DNA of 64,000 nt from Paracoccus onubensis (GCF_003591515.1 NZ_QZCG01000006.1:62001-126000); one strand, 5' to 3'. Shown: positions 31,785 to 40,951, numbered from the stretch's first letter. Notes: a model not told the origin generated them from the letters alone. Program-made: numbers and translations.

Positions 31785-33949
31785 TGCCCGACCTTCTCAT
31801 CGAGCTTTTCTCGGAAGAAATTCCCGCCCGGATGCAATCCCGCGCGCGGGCCGATCTGAAACGCCTGATCACCGACGGGCTGGTCGAGGCCGGGCTGACT
31901 TACGGTTCAGCAGGCGTATTCAGTACACCGCGCCGCCTGACCCTGACGGTCGAGGGCCTGAGCGCCAACAGCCCGACCCTGCGCGAAGAACGCAAGGGAC
32001 CGCGCGTGGATGCGCCCGAAAAGGCGATCGAAGGCTTCCTGCGCAGCACCGGCCTTACCCGTGATCAGCTGGAAACCCGCGACGACAAGAAAGGGCAGGT
32101 TTATTTCGCCACCGTCGAAAAGCCGGGACGCCCCGCCGCCGAGATCGTGGCCGAGGTTCTGGACGCCGCGATCCGCAATTTTCCGTGGCCCAAATCCATG
32201 CGCTGGGGTGCCGGCAGCATTCGCTGGGTGCGTCCGCTGCATTCCATCCTGTGCATCCTCTCGGATGAATCCGGGGCATCGGTCGTCCCTCTGACCATTG
32301 ACGGGATCACTGCAAACGGCAGCACGCGCGGACATCGCTTCATGTCACCGGATGCGTTCAGCGTCAGCAATTTCGAGGATTACGCCACCCGGCTGCGCCG
32401 CGCCCATGTCATGCTGGGCATGGCCGAGCGTGAAGCGGCCATCCGTCAGGAAGCTGAAAGCCTCGCCTTTGCTCGCGGCTGGGAAATCGTTTCAGATGAA
32501 GGGCTTCTGTCCGAAGTGGCCGGGCTGGTCGAATGGCCGGTACCGCTGATGGGGGTGATCGAAGAGCGTTTCCTCGACCTGCCGCCCGAGGTGCTGCAAA
32601 CCTCGATGAAAGAGCATCAGAAGTTCTTCTCCGCCCGGAACCCCAAGACCGGTCGGATCGAGGGTTTTGTGACCGTCGCCAATATCGCGACCGAGGATGA
32701 TGGCGCGACCATCCTTGCCGGGAACCAGAGGGTGCTGGCCGCGCGTCTCTCGGATGCGGCGTTTTTCTGGGAAAACGATCTGCGGATGGCGAAAGCGGGG
32801 ATGGAGGTCTGGGCCGAAGGGCTGAAATCGGTGACCTTTCAAAGCAAGCTCGGCTCTCAGGCGGATCGGGTTCAGCGGATCGCCGCCCTGGCCCGCGAGA
32901 TTGCACCGCTGGTCGGTGCGGACAGCGATCAGGCCGAAGAAGCCGCAAAGCTCGCCAAGCTGGATCTGCGGTCGGAAATGGTCGGGGAATTCCCGGAATT
33001 GCAGGGGATCATGGGGCGCTATTATGCCAGAGCGGCAGGTCATGCCGATGCCGTGGCCGATGCCGTGCGGGATCATTATTCGCCGCTTGGGCCATCCGAT
33101 GCAGTTCCGGCGGCGCCGGTTTCGGTCGCCGTCGCACTGGCCGACAAGATCGACATGCTGACCGGATTCTGGGCGATTGATGAAAAACCGACCGGATCGA
33201 AGGATCCTTTTGCGCTGCGGCGGGCGGCGTTGGGGGTAATCAGGCTTATTCTTACCAATAATGAAAATTTCTCATTATTGGATCCAATTCGTGATTGCCT
33301 CGGATATCATGATTACTCATTTGAATTGAGACGTCACCTAGAGCACCCGAATGATGGAGTATTAGAAAAAATTCTCGCACAGGGAGCAGCAAGTTGGCGA
33401 CGAGAAGCCACTGATCCCGACGTAATAGACCTCCTGACTTTCCTCCACGACCGCCTCAAGGTGCATCTGCGCGATCAGGGTATCCGCCACGATATTATCG
33501 ATGCCGTACTGGCCCAGCCCGGCAATGACGATCTGGTGCCGGTCGTGAACCGGGCAACGGCACTGAACGGCATGTTGGCGACCGAGGACGGGCAGAACCT
33601 GACGCAGGGGTTGAAACGCGCCGGGAATATCCTGTCGCAAGCGGAACAGCAGGACGGGGTCGAATACAGCTTTGGCGCCGATGTGAAATTCGCCGAAACC
33701 GATGCGGAACGCGCCCTGTTCTCGGCGCTCGATCAGGCGGAACCGGCAATCTCGGACGCTGTCAAGCGCGAGGATTTCCCCGCCGCGATGACCGCAATTG
33801 CCGCGCTCCGCATGCCCATAGATGCGTTTTTCGAAGCGGTACAGGTCAATACCGATGCGCAGATCGTGCGGCGCAACCGGCTGAACCTGCTGTCACGCAT
33901 TCGCGAAGCCGGACGGCAGATCGCGGATTTCACCCGCATCGAAGGATAA
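31784..33949 (+). CDS. glyS: Glycine-tRNA ligase beta subunit
   Basis: A 721-residue tRNA-binding beta subunit of the bacterial glycyl-tRNA synthetase. The opening [43 protein letters not shown], and TSFQSKLG-like VTFQSKLGSQADR near 345 are family blocks, and the C-terminal anticodon-binding-like domain ends RNRLNLLSRIREA. The stretch from about 33236 to 33432 (residues roughly 485-550) is much richer in A+T and uses codons rare elsewhere in the window (TTA, AGA, CTA, GTA, ATA, CGA), yet stays in frame. The rest of the gene is normal. See the separate entry for this patch. Confidence 0.95.
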   Translation: MPDLLIELFSEEIPARMQSRARADLKRLITDGLVEAGLTYGSAGVFSTPRRLTLTVEGLSANSPTLREERKGPRVDAPEKAIEGFLRSTGLTRDQLETRDDKKGQVYFATVEKPGRPAAEIVAEVLDAAIRNFPWPKSMRWGAGSIRWVRPLHSILCILSDESGASVVPLTIDGITANGSTRGHRFMSPDAFSVSNFEDYATRLRRAHVMLGMAEREAAIRQEAESLAFARGWEIVSDEGLLSEVAGLVEWPVPLMGVIEERFLDLPPEVLQTSMKEHQKFFSARNPKTGRIEGFVTVANIATEDDGATILAGNQRVLAARLSDAAFFWENDLRMAKAGMEVWAEGLKSVTFQSKLGSQADRVQRIAALAREIAPLVGADSDQAEEAAKLAKLDLRSEMVGEFPELQGIMGRYYARAAGHADAVADAVRDHYSPLGPSDAVPAAPVSVAVALADKIDMLTGFWAIDEKPTGSKDPFALRRAALGVIRLILTNNENFSLLDPIRDCLGYHDYSFELRRHLEHPNDGVLEKILAQGAASWRREATDPDVIDLLTFLHDRLKVHLRDQGIRHDIIDAVLAQPGNDDLVPVVNRATALNGMLATEDGQNLTQGLKRAGNILSQAEQQDGVEYSFGADVKFAETDAERALFSALDQAEPAISDAVKREDFPAAMTAIAALRMPIDAFFEAVQVNTDAQIVRRNRLNLLSRIREAGRQIADFTRIEG
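33236..33432 (+). other. AT-rich, rare-codon patch inside glyS
   Basis: About 197 bases within the high-GC glyS gene are visibly AT-rich and use codons such as GTA, TTA, TTG, AGA, CTA, TCA, CGA, AGT and ATA that are scarce in neighbouring genes. The frame is kept, and the encoded residues (from GVIRLILTNNENFSLL to about DPDVIDLL) fall in a part of GlyS that tends to vary between species. Composition returns to normal at about 33433. The cause could be local recombination with an AT-rich donor, insertion of a short element, or a selected RNA structure. Confidence 0.65.
33255..33281 (+). repeat. Perfect 10-bp inverted repeat inside the glyS patch
   Basis: CCAATAATGA (33255-33264) and TCATTATTGG (33272-33281) are exact reverse complements separated by 7 bases (AAATTTC). 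The repeat lies in the coding sequence of glyS, in the middle of the AT-rich patch. It would form a stem-loop in RNA or act as a dyad in DNA. No similar dyad was seen elsewhere in the window. Confidence 0.75.
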
Positions 33950-34153
33950 CCATCCCGACATCGGGTGCGAAACACGGCAGGCCATTTGCGCCTCCCGGTC
34001 AGCCGGGCGAATGACGGGCGGACCGGGGCCGAAATGCAGGTTCGACGGAAAGCGTCGATTATTACCCCGTCATCAGCGATTTACGGGCGGAAACTCTTTT
34101 CGGGGCGATGAAATTAGGCTAAGGCAGCGACATCTTCGCTAGGAGTTTCGCCC

Positions 34154-34822
34154 ATGAAAGCTGCTGTCATCACCTTCCCCGGCTCTAATTGCGACCGAGA
34201 TCTGGTCGTGGCGCTACAACAGGCAGGGGCGGAGGTCGCGCGGGTCTGGCATAAGGACGACTCTCTGCCCGCAGGAACCGATCTGGTCGCAGTGCCCGGT
34301 GGGTTTTCCTATGGCGATTATCTGCGTTGCGGCGCGATCGCGGCGCAGTCACCGATTGCAAAAGCCCTGCGGCAACATGCCGAGCGTGGGGGCTTCGTGC
34401 TTGGAATTTGCAATGGTTTCCAGGTCTTGACCGAACTGGACCTGCTTCCTGGCGCATTGATGCGCAATCAGGGACTGACATTTCTGTGCAAACCCGCCGT
34501 TCTGGAAGTCGCCACGACGGATAGCGTCTTTACCTCGGGCTATTCCGCAGGTCAGCAGATTACGATCCCGGTTGCCCATCATGACGGCAATTATCAGATC
34601 ACCCCTGACGAGCTTGAAAAGCTGTACAAAGAGGACCGGATCGCCTTCACCTATGCGCCCGCGATCAACGGTTCTGTCGCCGATATCGCCGGAATCCTTT
34701 CGGGTAATCGTCGGGTGCTGGGCATGATGCCGCATCCCGAACGGGCCGCGGATGAAAGACTTGGCGGCAATGACGGCGCGCTGCTGTTCCGCGGACTGGT
34801 TGATGCATTGGTAAGCAGTTGA
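34154..34822 (+). CDS. purQ: Phosphoribosylformylglycinamidine synthase, glutaminase subunit
   Basis: A 222-residue class I glutamine amidotransferase that supplies ammonia to PurL for FGAM synthesis in purine biosynthesis. The catalytic Cys is in LGICNGFQ (about residue 86), with the His-Glu partners in MMPHPERA near 194-196; AVITFPGSNCDRD and VPGGFSYGDYLRCGA are typical PurQ blocks. An AGGAG site sits eight bases before the ATG. purS and purL are not adjacent here, which is unlike the usual purSQL arrangement. Confidence 0.96.
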   Translation: MKAAVITFPGSNCDRDLVVALQQAGAEVARVWHKDDSLPAGTDLVAVPGGFSYGDYLRCGAIAAQSPIAKALRQHAERGGFVLGICNGFQVLTELDLLPGALMRNQGLTFLCKPAVLEVATTDSVFTSGYSAGQQITIPVAHHDGNYQITPDELEKLYKEDRIAFTYAPAINGSVADIAGILSGNRRVLGMMPHPERAADERLGGNDGALLFRGLVDALVSS

Positions 34823-34887
34823 CTTGAGCGGAAACGGTTCTGGAACTAGACTGCCATAACCGTAACTTGCAGCCGAAAGTTCGCCTT

Positions 34888-36687
34888 GTGACTGAAGGAG
34901 ACAATAACACGGCTCACATCCAGACCAGACGGCGCCGAAGACTGGCCGCCGCAGTGAAGCCGTGGTGGCTGCGCGGTTCCATTGTGCTGATCGTGCTGAC
35001 CGCGATCGCGTCGATCTGGACGACGAATGCCTGGCTGACCGATCGCATATCCGAGAATACCCGTGTCCGGGCGGAATTGCGGCTTGCGCTTTATACCGGG
35101 AACCTGATTTCGGAATTGCGGCGGACTGCCGTGGTGCCATTGCTGCTGGCCCGTGATCCGCTGCTGATCGAGGCGTTGAACAGCAATAATTTCTCGACCA
35201 CCTCGGCACGGCTGATCGCGGCGCAAAAGGAAATCGGCGGCGTGTCGATCCGGCTTCTCGACGCATCCGGGCGCACCGTAAGCTCAACAGACCGTTTCCA
35301 GATCGGCACCAATTACGCGCTTGCGCGCCATTACGTCGATGCATTGCGCTCTCGCGATACGGTTTTCACTGTCTCGAACGAGAATGCGGCCGGCTATGAA
35401 TTCACCTATTCCCGCGCCGTCGTCGCCGAAGGCAAGACGCTGGGCGTGATCGTCGTCGGCGCGGAACTGACGCAGATCGAACGGTCATGGGCGGGAATAT
35501 CGGATGCCGTCGCGGTCGTCGACAGTTCAGGCAATATCATTCTGGCCACAGAGCCGCGCTGGCGCGGGCTGACCATGCCCGAGGCGCTTGAGGTGCGCTC
35601 GGCGCCCTCCGCCATCCAGCGGGCGTTTCAGGTCACCACCGACTGGACCACCCCGCCTGCCGACGCCTATCTTGCCGGAAACGCGGTGATGCGCAGCGAG
35701 GCGCGGATCCCGTTCCGGGGCTGGAAGATGATCGGCTTCACCACCTATTCCTCGATCCGCGAGCGTGTGAATGCCGTATTGGCACTTGAGATCATGGGCT
35801 TTGCGATCCTGCTGGCGGCAAGTTTCTATATCCTGTCGCGCCGGGCGCGGATGCAATCCGTGGCCTATATGCGCGAGTCTGCCGACCTGCGGGCATTGAA
35901 CGCCCGTCTCACGCGCGAGATCGCTGAACGCGAGCGGGTCCAGAAAGAGCTTCGGGTGGCGGAACAGACCGTCCAGCAAAGCTCGAAACTCGCGGCACTT
36001 GGCGAAATGTCGGCCGGGGTCAGTCACGAACTCAACCAGCCGCTGGCCGCGATGAAGACCTATCTGGCGGGCGCCAGGCTGCTGCTGCAACGCGCACGCC
36101 CCGAAGAGGCGCTGTCCAGCTTTCAGCGGATCAATGATCTGATCGACCGCATGACCGCGATCACGCGACAATTGAAATCCTATGCCCGCAAGGGTGGCGA
36201 GGCCGTCGAGCCTGTCGATCTTCGCGCAGCCGTCAGTTCCGCGCTCAGCATGATGGAGCCGCAACTGCGCGAACGTCCGATCCGCGTAAACCGGAACATC
36301 CCGCGCGAGAAGATCATGGTGATGGCGGATCGCATCCGGCTTGAGCAGGTCATCATCAATCTGTTACGTAATGCAATGGATGCGGTAAAAGACCGGCGTG
36401 ATGGACAGATCGATATCACGGTGGAAACCCGTGCTCACGCTTATTTGTCGGTACGGGACAACGGCCCGGGTGTCGCTGATCTCGAAAAACTGTTTGAACC
36501 TTTCTGGACAACGAAAAAACCCGGAGAGGGTACCGGCCTGGGTTTGGCCATCTCTTCGACTATCGTCGCGGATTTCGGAGGACGATTAACCGCACATAAT
36601 GAAACCGAAGGCAGCGGAGCGGTGTTTCAGGTTGAGTTGCCCTTGCACAGACCGGATGACCCGAGCGAAGCGCTTGCTGCCGAATAA
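34888..36687 (+). CDS. Sensor histidine kinase, DctB-like
   Basis: About 599 residues with one membrane segment near 31-48 and a second near 296-316 flanking a periplasmic domain (about 49-295). A linker coiled coil follows, then the HisKA box with phospho-acceptor His380 in MSAGVSHELNQPLAAM, and a HATPase with NLLRNAMDAV (N box), DNGPGV (G1) and GTGLGLAIS (G2). This is the DctB (C4-dicarboxylate sensor) layout. No ATG fits the N-terminus; GTG at 34888 or TTG at 34867 are the options, both with weak ribosome-binding sites. The response regulator gene follows after 20 bases. No dctA or dctPQM transporter lies in the window, so the signal is uncertain. Confidence 0.85.
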   Translation: MTEGDNNTAHIQTRRRRRLAAAVKPWWLRGSIVLIVLTAIASIWTTNAWLTDRISENTRVRAELRLALYTGNLISELRRTAVVPLLLARDPLLIEALNSNNFSTTSARLIAAQKEIGGVSIRLLDASGRTVSSTDRFQIGTNYALARHYVDALRSRDTVFTVSNENAAGYEFTYSRAVVAEGKTLGVIVVGAELTQIERSWAGISDAVAVVDSSGNIILATEPRWRGLTMPEALEVRSAPSAIQRAFQVTTDWTTPPADAYLAGNAVMRSEARIPFRGWKMIGFTTYSSIRERVNAVLALEIMGFAILLAASFYILSRRARMQSVAYMRESADLRALNARLTREIAERERVQKELRVAEQTVQQSSKLAALGEMSAGVSHELNQPLAAMKTYLAGARLLLQRARPEEALSSFQRINDLIDRMTAITRQLKSYARKGGEAVEPVDLRAAVSSALSMMEPQLRERPIRVNRNIPREKIMVMADRIRLEQVIINLLRNAMDAVKDRRDGQIDITVETRAHAYLSVRDNGPGVADLEKLFEPFWTTKKPGEGTGLGLAISSTIVADFGGRLTAHNETEGSGAVFQVELPLHRPDDPSEALAAE

Positions 36688-36707
36688 GAAACAGGAGAGG
36701 ATGCCTG

Positions 36708-38033
36708 ATGTCCCGCAAACTGAAGATTGCGATCGTTGACGACGAGCCCGATATGCGGGAATCGATCAGCCAGTGGCTGGTCCTTTCGGGTTTCGATACC
36801 GAAACCTTTGCAAGCGCAGAGGATGCATTGAAGGTTATCGGGCCGGACTGGCCCGGGATTGTCCTGTCGGATATTCGTATGCCCGGCATGGACGGCATCG
36901 CATTTCTCAAACGGCTCATGAGCACGGATTCCGCCCTGCCGGTCATTCTGATCACCGGGCATGGCGATGTCCCGATGGCGGTCGAGGCCATGCGGCTTGG
37001 CGCCATGGATTTCATGGAAAAGCCGTTCAATCCCGACAAGATGACCTCGCTGGCCAAGAAGGCGACCCATGCCCGGCGCATGACGCTGGACAACCGCGCA
37101 TTGCGCCGCGACCTGTCAGAGGGTCAGCAGGTCATGTCGAAACTGATCGGCTCAAGCCCGGTCATGGAACGGCTGCGCGAGGATATCCTTGATCTCGGAC
37201 AGGCTGACGGCCATGTCCTGATCGATGGCGAAACCGGCACCGGCAAGACGCTGGTGGCCCATGCACTGCATGCTGTGGGGCCACGAGCGAACAGAAAATT
37301 CGTACCGGTCTCCTGCGCCGCCTATAATGACGAGGCGCTAACCTCTCGCCTGTTCGGCCCGATGGATGACGGGTTGCCCGCACTGGAAGAGACGCGCGGC
37401 GGGACATTATGTCTGGAAGACATCGAAGCCTTGTCGGAGCCCTTGCAGGCACGGCTGCTCGCCTTCATCAACGATCAGGCCTCGCCTTCGGAAACCCGGA
37501 TCATCGCCATCTCGAATGCCCGTGGCGAAGGCCGCAAGGCCGAGGATTCACTGCGCCCGGATTTGTTCTACCGCCTTTCGGCATTGAATATCACCCTGCC
37601 CCCCCTGCGCGCCCGGGGCGAGGATATCCTGACATTGTTCAACCGCATGACCGAGCAATTCGCCGAGGAATACGGCTGCGACGCGCCGCAGGTCGGCGCA
37701 CAGGAGGCCGCGCAGCTTCTGCAGGCTCCGTGGCCGGGGAATATCCGTCAGCTCATCAATGTCGCCGAGCGTGCGGTGCTGCAGAACCGGCGCGGCACCG
37801 GCAGCATCGTGTCGCTGCTGATGTCCGATGGCGACGACAATCAGCAGGCGACCACGACGGAAGGCAAACCGCTCAAGGAATATGTCGAAAGTTTCGAGCG
37901 GATGCTGATCGACAATACCATGCGCCGTCACAGGGGAAGCATCGCCAGCGTCATGGACGAATTATGCCTGCCCCGGCGGACGCTGAACGAAAAGATGGCG
38001 AAATACGGGCTGCAGCGCAGCGATTACCTGTAA
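36708..38033 (+). CDS. DctD/NtrC-family response regulator lacking the GAFTGA loop
   Basis: A 441-residue regulator: receiver domain (about 5-120) with acidic pocket Asp11-Asp12 and phospho-acceptor Asp55 in LSDIRMPG; AAA+ domain (about 145-355) with Walker A GETGTGKT at 174-181, and an arginine-finger region LRPDLFYRLSALNI; C-terminal helix-turn-helix (about 405-435, GSIASVMDELCLPRRTLNEK). The sigma54-contacting ELFGHxxGAFTGA loop is replaced by SRLFGPMDDGLPAL (213-226), about 15 residues short, and the Walker B acids read LEDI rather than LDEI. So activation through sigma54 is doubtful. It pairs with the upstream DctB-like kinase. Confidence 0.88.
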   Translation: MSRKLKIAIVDDEPDMRESISQWLVLSGFDTETFASAEDALKVIGPDWPGIVLSDIRMPGMDGIAFLKRLMSTDSALPVILITGHGDVPMAVEAMRLGAMDFMEKPFNPDKMTSLAKKATHARRMTLDNRALRRDLSEGQQVMSKLIGSSPVMERLREDILDLGQADGHVLIDGETGTGKTLVAHALHAVGPRANRKFVPVSCAAYNDEALTSRLFGPMDDGLPALEETRGGTLCLEDIEALSEPLQARLLAFINDQASPSETRIIAISNARGEGRKAEDSLRPDLFYRLSALNITLPPLRARGEDILTLFNRMTEQFAEEYGCDAPQVGAQEAAQLLQAPWPGNIRQLINVAERAVLQNRRGTGSIVSLLMSDGDDNQQATTTEGKPLKEYVESFERMLIDNTMRRHRGSIASVMDELCLPRRTLNEKMAKYGLQRSDYL

Positions 38034-38044
38034 ACCGGTTCCGC

Positions 38045-38081
38045 AACCTGCCGCCGCCTTGAATGAATCCGGCGGCAGGTT
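38045..38081 (+). terminator. Rho-independent terminator after the DctD-like gene
   Basis: A perfect 12-bp stem, AACCTGCCGCCG (38045-38056) with CGGCGGCAGGTT (38070-38081), and a 13-base loop begins 11 bases after the stop codon at 38033. The stem is followed by TCGCCTTTG, a weak T-rich tail. It would end the kinase-regulator transcript; the next gene is convergent. Confidence 0.7.
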
Positions 38082-38126
38082 TCGCCTTTGAGCAAGCGCA
38101 GATGACAGCGGCAAGGCCGCAGGTTT

Positions 38127-38927
38127 CTAGTCCAGACTCTGCCAGTACCCGTCCACCCGCGAAAATCTTGACGTTTCGGCGATCCCGTCAGGATCATAGG
38201 TTCCATTCCGCGCATGATGACGCGCGACAAACAGCGTGTTGTCGTCGCTGAATTCCAGAACGGCAAATTCGTTCGGCGGATCCTCGGGGCGTGCGCAAAG
38301 CGCGGTTCCTGCGTGAATCTGCAAAATCCGCGCGGGCGAGCCCGGCCCAAGCAGGAATTTTGCCTCCCACCGATGCAGATGCCCCGACAGAATGACCTGC
38401 ACCCCCGCCTCTTCCAGCATCGCCAATGCCGTTCCGGCATTCCGGGCAAGCTGCTTCGGCGCGTCCGGCGCCTGCTGCAGGGGATGGTGAATGGCAACGA
38501 TATTCATCGCGGCAGGATCAATCCGGGCAATGGCAGCCCTGACCACGCCATTGCGTAGCGCACCGCGACGCCATGAAAACGGGTCAACGCTGTTTATGCC
38601 CAGGACCTGCACCCCGCCCACCCGCATGGCCGGTGAAAGATCGGCGACTATACTGCGACGATAGCCCGCCCAAGGCTGGGTGAAACGCATCATAAGGCTG
38701 TACAGCGGAATGTCATGATTGCCGGGCACCGCCAGCAGTGGCGCCTTGATGCGGGAAAGGAAATCGGCGGCTGCGGCGAACTGGTCTGGACGGGCGCGAT
38801 GGGTCAGATCTCCGGTCACAACGACCAGATCGGCCTCTTGGCGGTTGACGCAGGCAAGCAGGGATTCAACCATTCCCGCATGTTCATAGCCGAAATGCAG
38901 GTCGGAAAGATGGACAAGCCGCGTCAC
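38127..38927 (-). CDS. Calcineurin-like metallophosphoesterase
   Basis: A 266-residue metallophosphoesterase with the metal-site motifs in order: LSDLHFGYEH near residue 8 (D-x-H), VVTGDLTHRA near 35 (GD-x-x), VPGNHDIPLY near 67 (GNHD), and HHPLQQAP plus LSGHLHRWEA near 190-205. Such enzymes hydrolyse phosphodiesters or nucleotides; the substrate is not readable. It overlaps the downstream end of the lipid-kinase-like gene by four bases (ATGA), so the two are cotranscribed, suggesting a linked phospholipid or nucleotide role. Confidence 0.88.
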   Translation of the reverse strand: MTRLVHLSDLHFGYEHAGMVESLLACVNRQEADLVVVTGDLTHRARPDQFAAAADFLSRIKAPLLAVPGNHDIPLYSLMMRFTQPWAGYRRSIVADLSPAMRVGGVQVLGINSVDPFSWRRGALRNGVVRAAIARIDPAAMNIVAIHHPLQQAPDAPKQLARNAGTALAMLEEAGVQVILSGHLHRWEAKFLLGPGSPARILQIHAGTALCARPEDPPNEFAVLEFSDDNTLFVARHHARNGTYDPDGIAETSRFSRVDGYWQSLD

Positions 38928-39871
38928 GCGCCGTCACCATTGGTCTTGCCGCGCCCCTCGGCGGGCAACAGCATACGCAATGCATCCTTGCGGACACGCA
39001 GATGCAATGGGCTATGCATCAGGTTTTTTTCGCCGTCATGCGCGACATGCTGGCTTTTTCTGGTCTGGATCGTCAATTCGTCAGTGGTGATCAGGTCGAA
39101 ATCATCATCCTGTGCGCCCAGTCCCGCCACCAGCCGAAGGGCAGAACGGATCAGCGGCAACGGTTTGCGCGCGCGGGCGATCAACACGGCAAACTGCCCT
39201 TTGCGGATTGCATCGGCACCCTCAAGACCAAAGCTTTCAAGTTGGTATGCACTCCGGGCAACGAAGACAAGCGCGGTCGTGAAATGACGGGTTTCGTCCC
39301 CGATCCGCGCGGACAGCGTCATCGGCCGGCGTAATCGCCGCAATGAAATCAAGACCGAACCATAGGCAGCAATACGCGAGCGCCCCCATCGCCGATAGAT
39401 GCCTTCGCGCATCTTGAGGATATGCGGGTAGATGCCCAGACTGACATTGTTCAGAAACACCAGATCGTTGATCTGTCCGATATCCACCGTCGCGATACGA
39501 GCATTCCGAAGCGTTTCAAGCGCCTCTTCCGGCGTCTCGCCCACGCCCAGATCACGGGCGAAATAGTTGAATGTGCCGCCGGGCAGAACGCCCATGATGG
39601 TATCGGTTCCGGCAAGCACGCCAGCGACAGCCGCCAATGTGCCGTCACCACCTGCCGCAATGATAACCTTGAAACCGTCCGAGACGGCCTGTCGCGTCAT
39701 CCGCGTCAGATCTTCGCCGCGCTGAGTCTGGCGCAATTCGAATGCAGCACAAAGAGGCTGCATTGTCTTCGTTACAAGCGTGATGAATTCCTGATCGTCC
39801 TTGCGGCCGGAACCAAGATTCATGATGACGCAAAGGCGGCTTTGCGACAGATCCAAGTCATTGTTCGGCAT
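38924..39871 (-). CDS. Diacylglycerol/lipid kinase family protein
   Basis: A 315-residue DAGK-catalytic-domain protein. The family blocks are VIMNLGSGRKDD near residue 13, IIAAGGDGTLAAVAGVL near 67 (the GGDGT phosphate-binding motif), GVLPGGTFNYFARDLG near 95 and FLNNVSLGIYPHIL near 140. Members phosphorylate lipids such as diacylglycerol or sphingoid bases at the membrane. The start at 39871 (MPNNDLDL) with GAGG upstream is preferred to a GTG at 39892. It is coupled to the metallophosphoesterase. Confidence 0.85.
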   Translation of the reverse strand: MPNNDLDLSQSRLCVIMNLGSGRKDDQEFITLVTKTMQPLCAAFELRQTQRGEDLTRMTRQAVSDGFKVIIAAGGDGTLAAVAGVLAGTDTIMGVLPGGTFNYFARDLGVGETPEEALETLRNARIATVDIGQINDLVFLNNVSLGIYPHILKMREGIYRRWGRSRIAAYGSVLISLRRLRRPMTLSARIGDETRHFTTALVFVARSAYQLESFGLEGADAIRKGQFAVLIARARKPLPLIRSALRLVAGLGAQDDDFDLITTDELTIQTRKSQHVAHDGEKNLMHSPLHLRVRKDALRMLLPAEGRGKTNGDGA

Positions 39872-39933
39872 AAGGCCTCGGAAGCTATTCACCGGTTACA
39901 GGTTAAAGATAACTTACAGAGACCTTGCCGGTT

Positions 39934-40134
39934 TCAAAGCAATTTCGCCGCAGCCTCCACCGACGGGTTCAGACCCGTGCCGCCGGATGCGATATAATCC
40001 GCCAATTGCTTGCGCATTCTTGGTTCCCAGAAATCAGAGATATGGCTGGCGATATTTTTCGCCGCATCACCGGGTTGGGTATTGAAAAAAGTAGCGATCT
40101 GATTGGCCATCATGACCATTTTTTCAGGCGACAT
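39934..40134 (-). CDS. fdsD: NAD-dependent formate dehydrogenase delta subunit
   Basis: A 66-residue protein starting MSPEKMVMMANQIATFF and containing HISDFWEPRMRKQL, the hallmark of the FdsD/delta subunit family. The delta subunit accompanies the Mo-containing FdsABG complex and is thought to aid maturation or complex formation. It overlaps the end of fdhD by 11 bases, the last gene of the operon. Confidence 0.93.
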   Translation of the reverse strand: MSPEKMVMMANQIATFFNTQPGDAAKNIASHISDFWEPRMRKQLADYIASGGTGLNPSVEAAAKLL

Positions 40135-40951
40135 GCGATACCTCGGCCTTCAGCCGTTCAGGGTGGGTAAAAAGATCGAAGCCTTCGCCACGGGCGAATG
40201 CGGCGACGGTGATGCCTGCGGCATCGGCGATCCGCAGAGCATGAAGCGTAGGCGCCGAGACCGCGATCAGGATGGCGCACCCGGCCATGGCGCATTTCTG
40301 CACCATTTCGACCGAGACACGGCTGGTCAGGACGATCGCGCCCCGCTCCGCATCCATGTCCTGCCGCGCCATCGCGCCGATCAGCTTGTCAAGCGCGTTG
40401 TGGCGGCCAACATCTTCGCGGGCAAGAACCACGCCCCGGCCCGGAATCAGGAATCCGGCGGCATGGACCGCCCTTGTCCGGTCGTGAAACGGTTGCCAGT
40501 CGCGCAAGGAGTCCGTGGCCAAGGCAACCTGCGACACAGAAAGCGACGGGCCCCTGTCCCGCAAATCGGGCAAGGCCCGGCTCGCCTCTTCCAGAGAGTC
40601 GATTCCGCATAGCCCGCAACCGACAGGGCCGATCATGTTGCGACGGCGGGCGGCCAATGCCTGCGCCCGATCGCCGCGCAGCCACATCCGGGCCTCGATG
40701 CCCAGATCATGTGCGATGACTTCGCAAGAGGCGATATCCTCAAGCCCGGTCACGAACCCCTCGGTCAGCGAAAACCCCGCCGCGAAATCCTGAATATCGG
40801 CAGGCGTGGCCATCATCACCGCGTGGCTCGTCCCGTCATAGACCATGGCGACCGGAGTTTCCTCGGGAAGACTCCGGCTTACGCCATTTTGACTGCCCGG
40901 CCGGACATGGCTTGCAGCCATCACGCCGACGGGTTCCGGCAGTTCCGCCAT
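40124..40951 (-). CDS. fdhD: Formate dehydrogenase accessory sulfurtransferase FdhD
   Basis: A 275-residue protein that transfers sulfur to the molybdenum cofactor of formate dehydrogenase. The conserved region PVGCGLCGIDSLEEA (with the two functional cysteines), VHAAGFLIPG, GRHNALDKLIG and TSRVSVEMVQKCAMAG match the family. The ATG at 40951 overlaps the fdsA stop by one base (TGATG); a GTG at 40954 is an alternative. Its presence in the operon fits FdsA needing cofactor sulfuration. Confidence 0.95.
   Translation of the reverse strand: MAELPEPVGVMAASHVRPGSQNGVSRSLPEETPVAMVYDGTSHAVMMATPADIQDFAAGFSLTEGFVTGLEDIASCEVIAHDLGIEARMWLRGDRAQALAARRRNMIGPVGCGLCGIDSLEEASRALPDLRDRGPSLSVSQVALATDSLRDWQPFHDRTRAVHAAGFLIPGRGVVLAREDVGRHNALDKLIGAMARQDMDAERGAIVLTSRVSVEMVQKCAMAGCAILIAVSAPTLHALRIADAAGITVAAFARGEGFDLFTHPERLKAEVSHVA

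Noticed and set aside
33950..34153. Terminator between glyS and purQ
   Set aside because: Only 5-bp dyads (CCCGA-CA-TCGGG and CCCGG-TCAG-CCGGG) without a T-run were seen; too weak to call.
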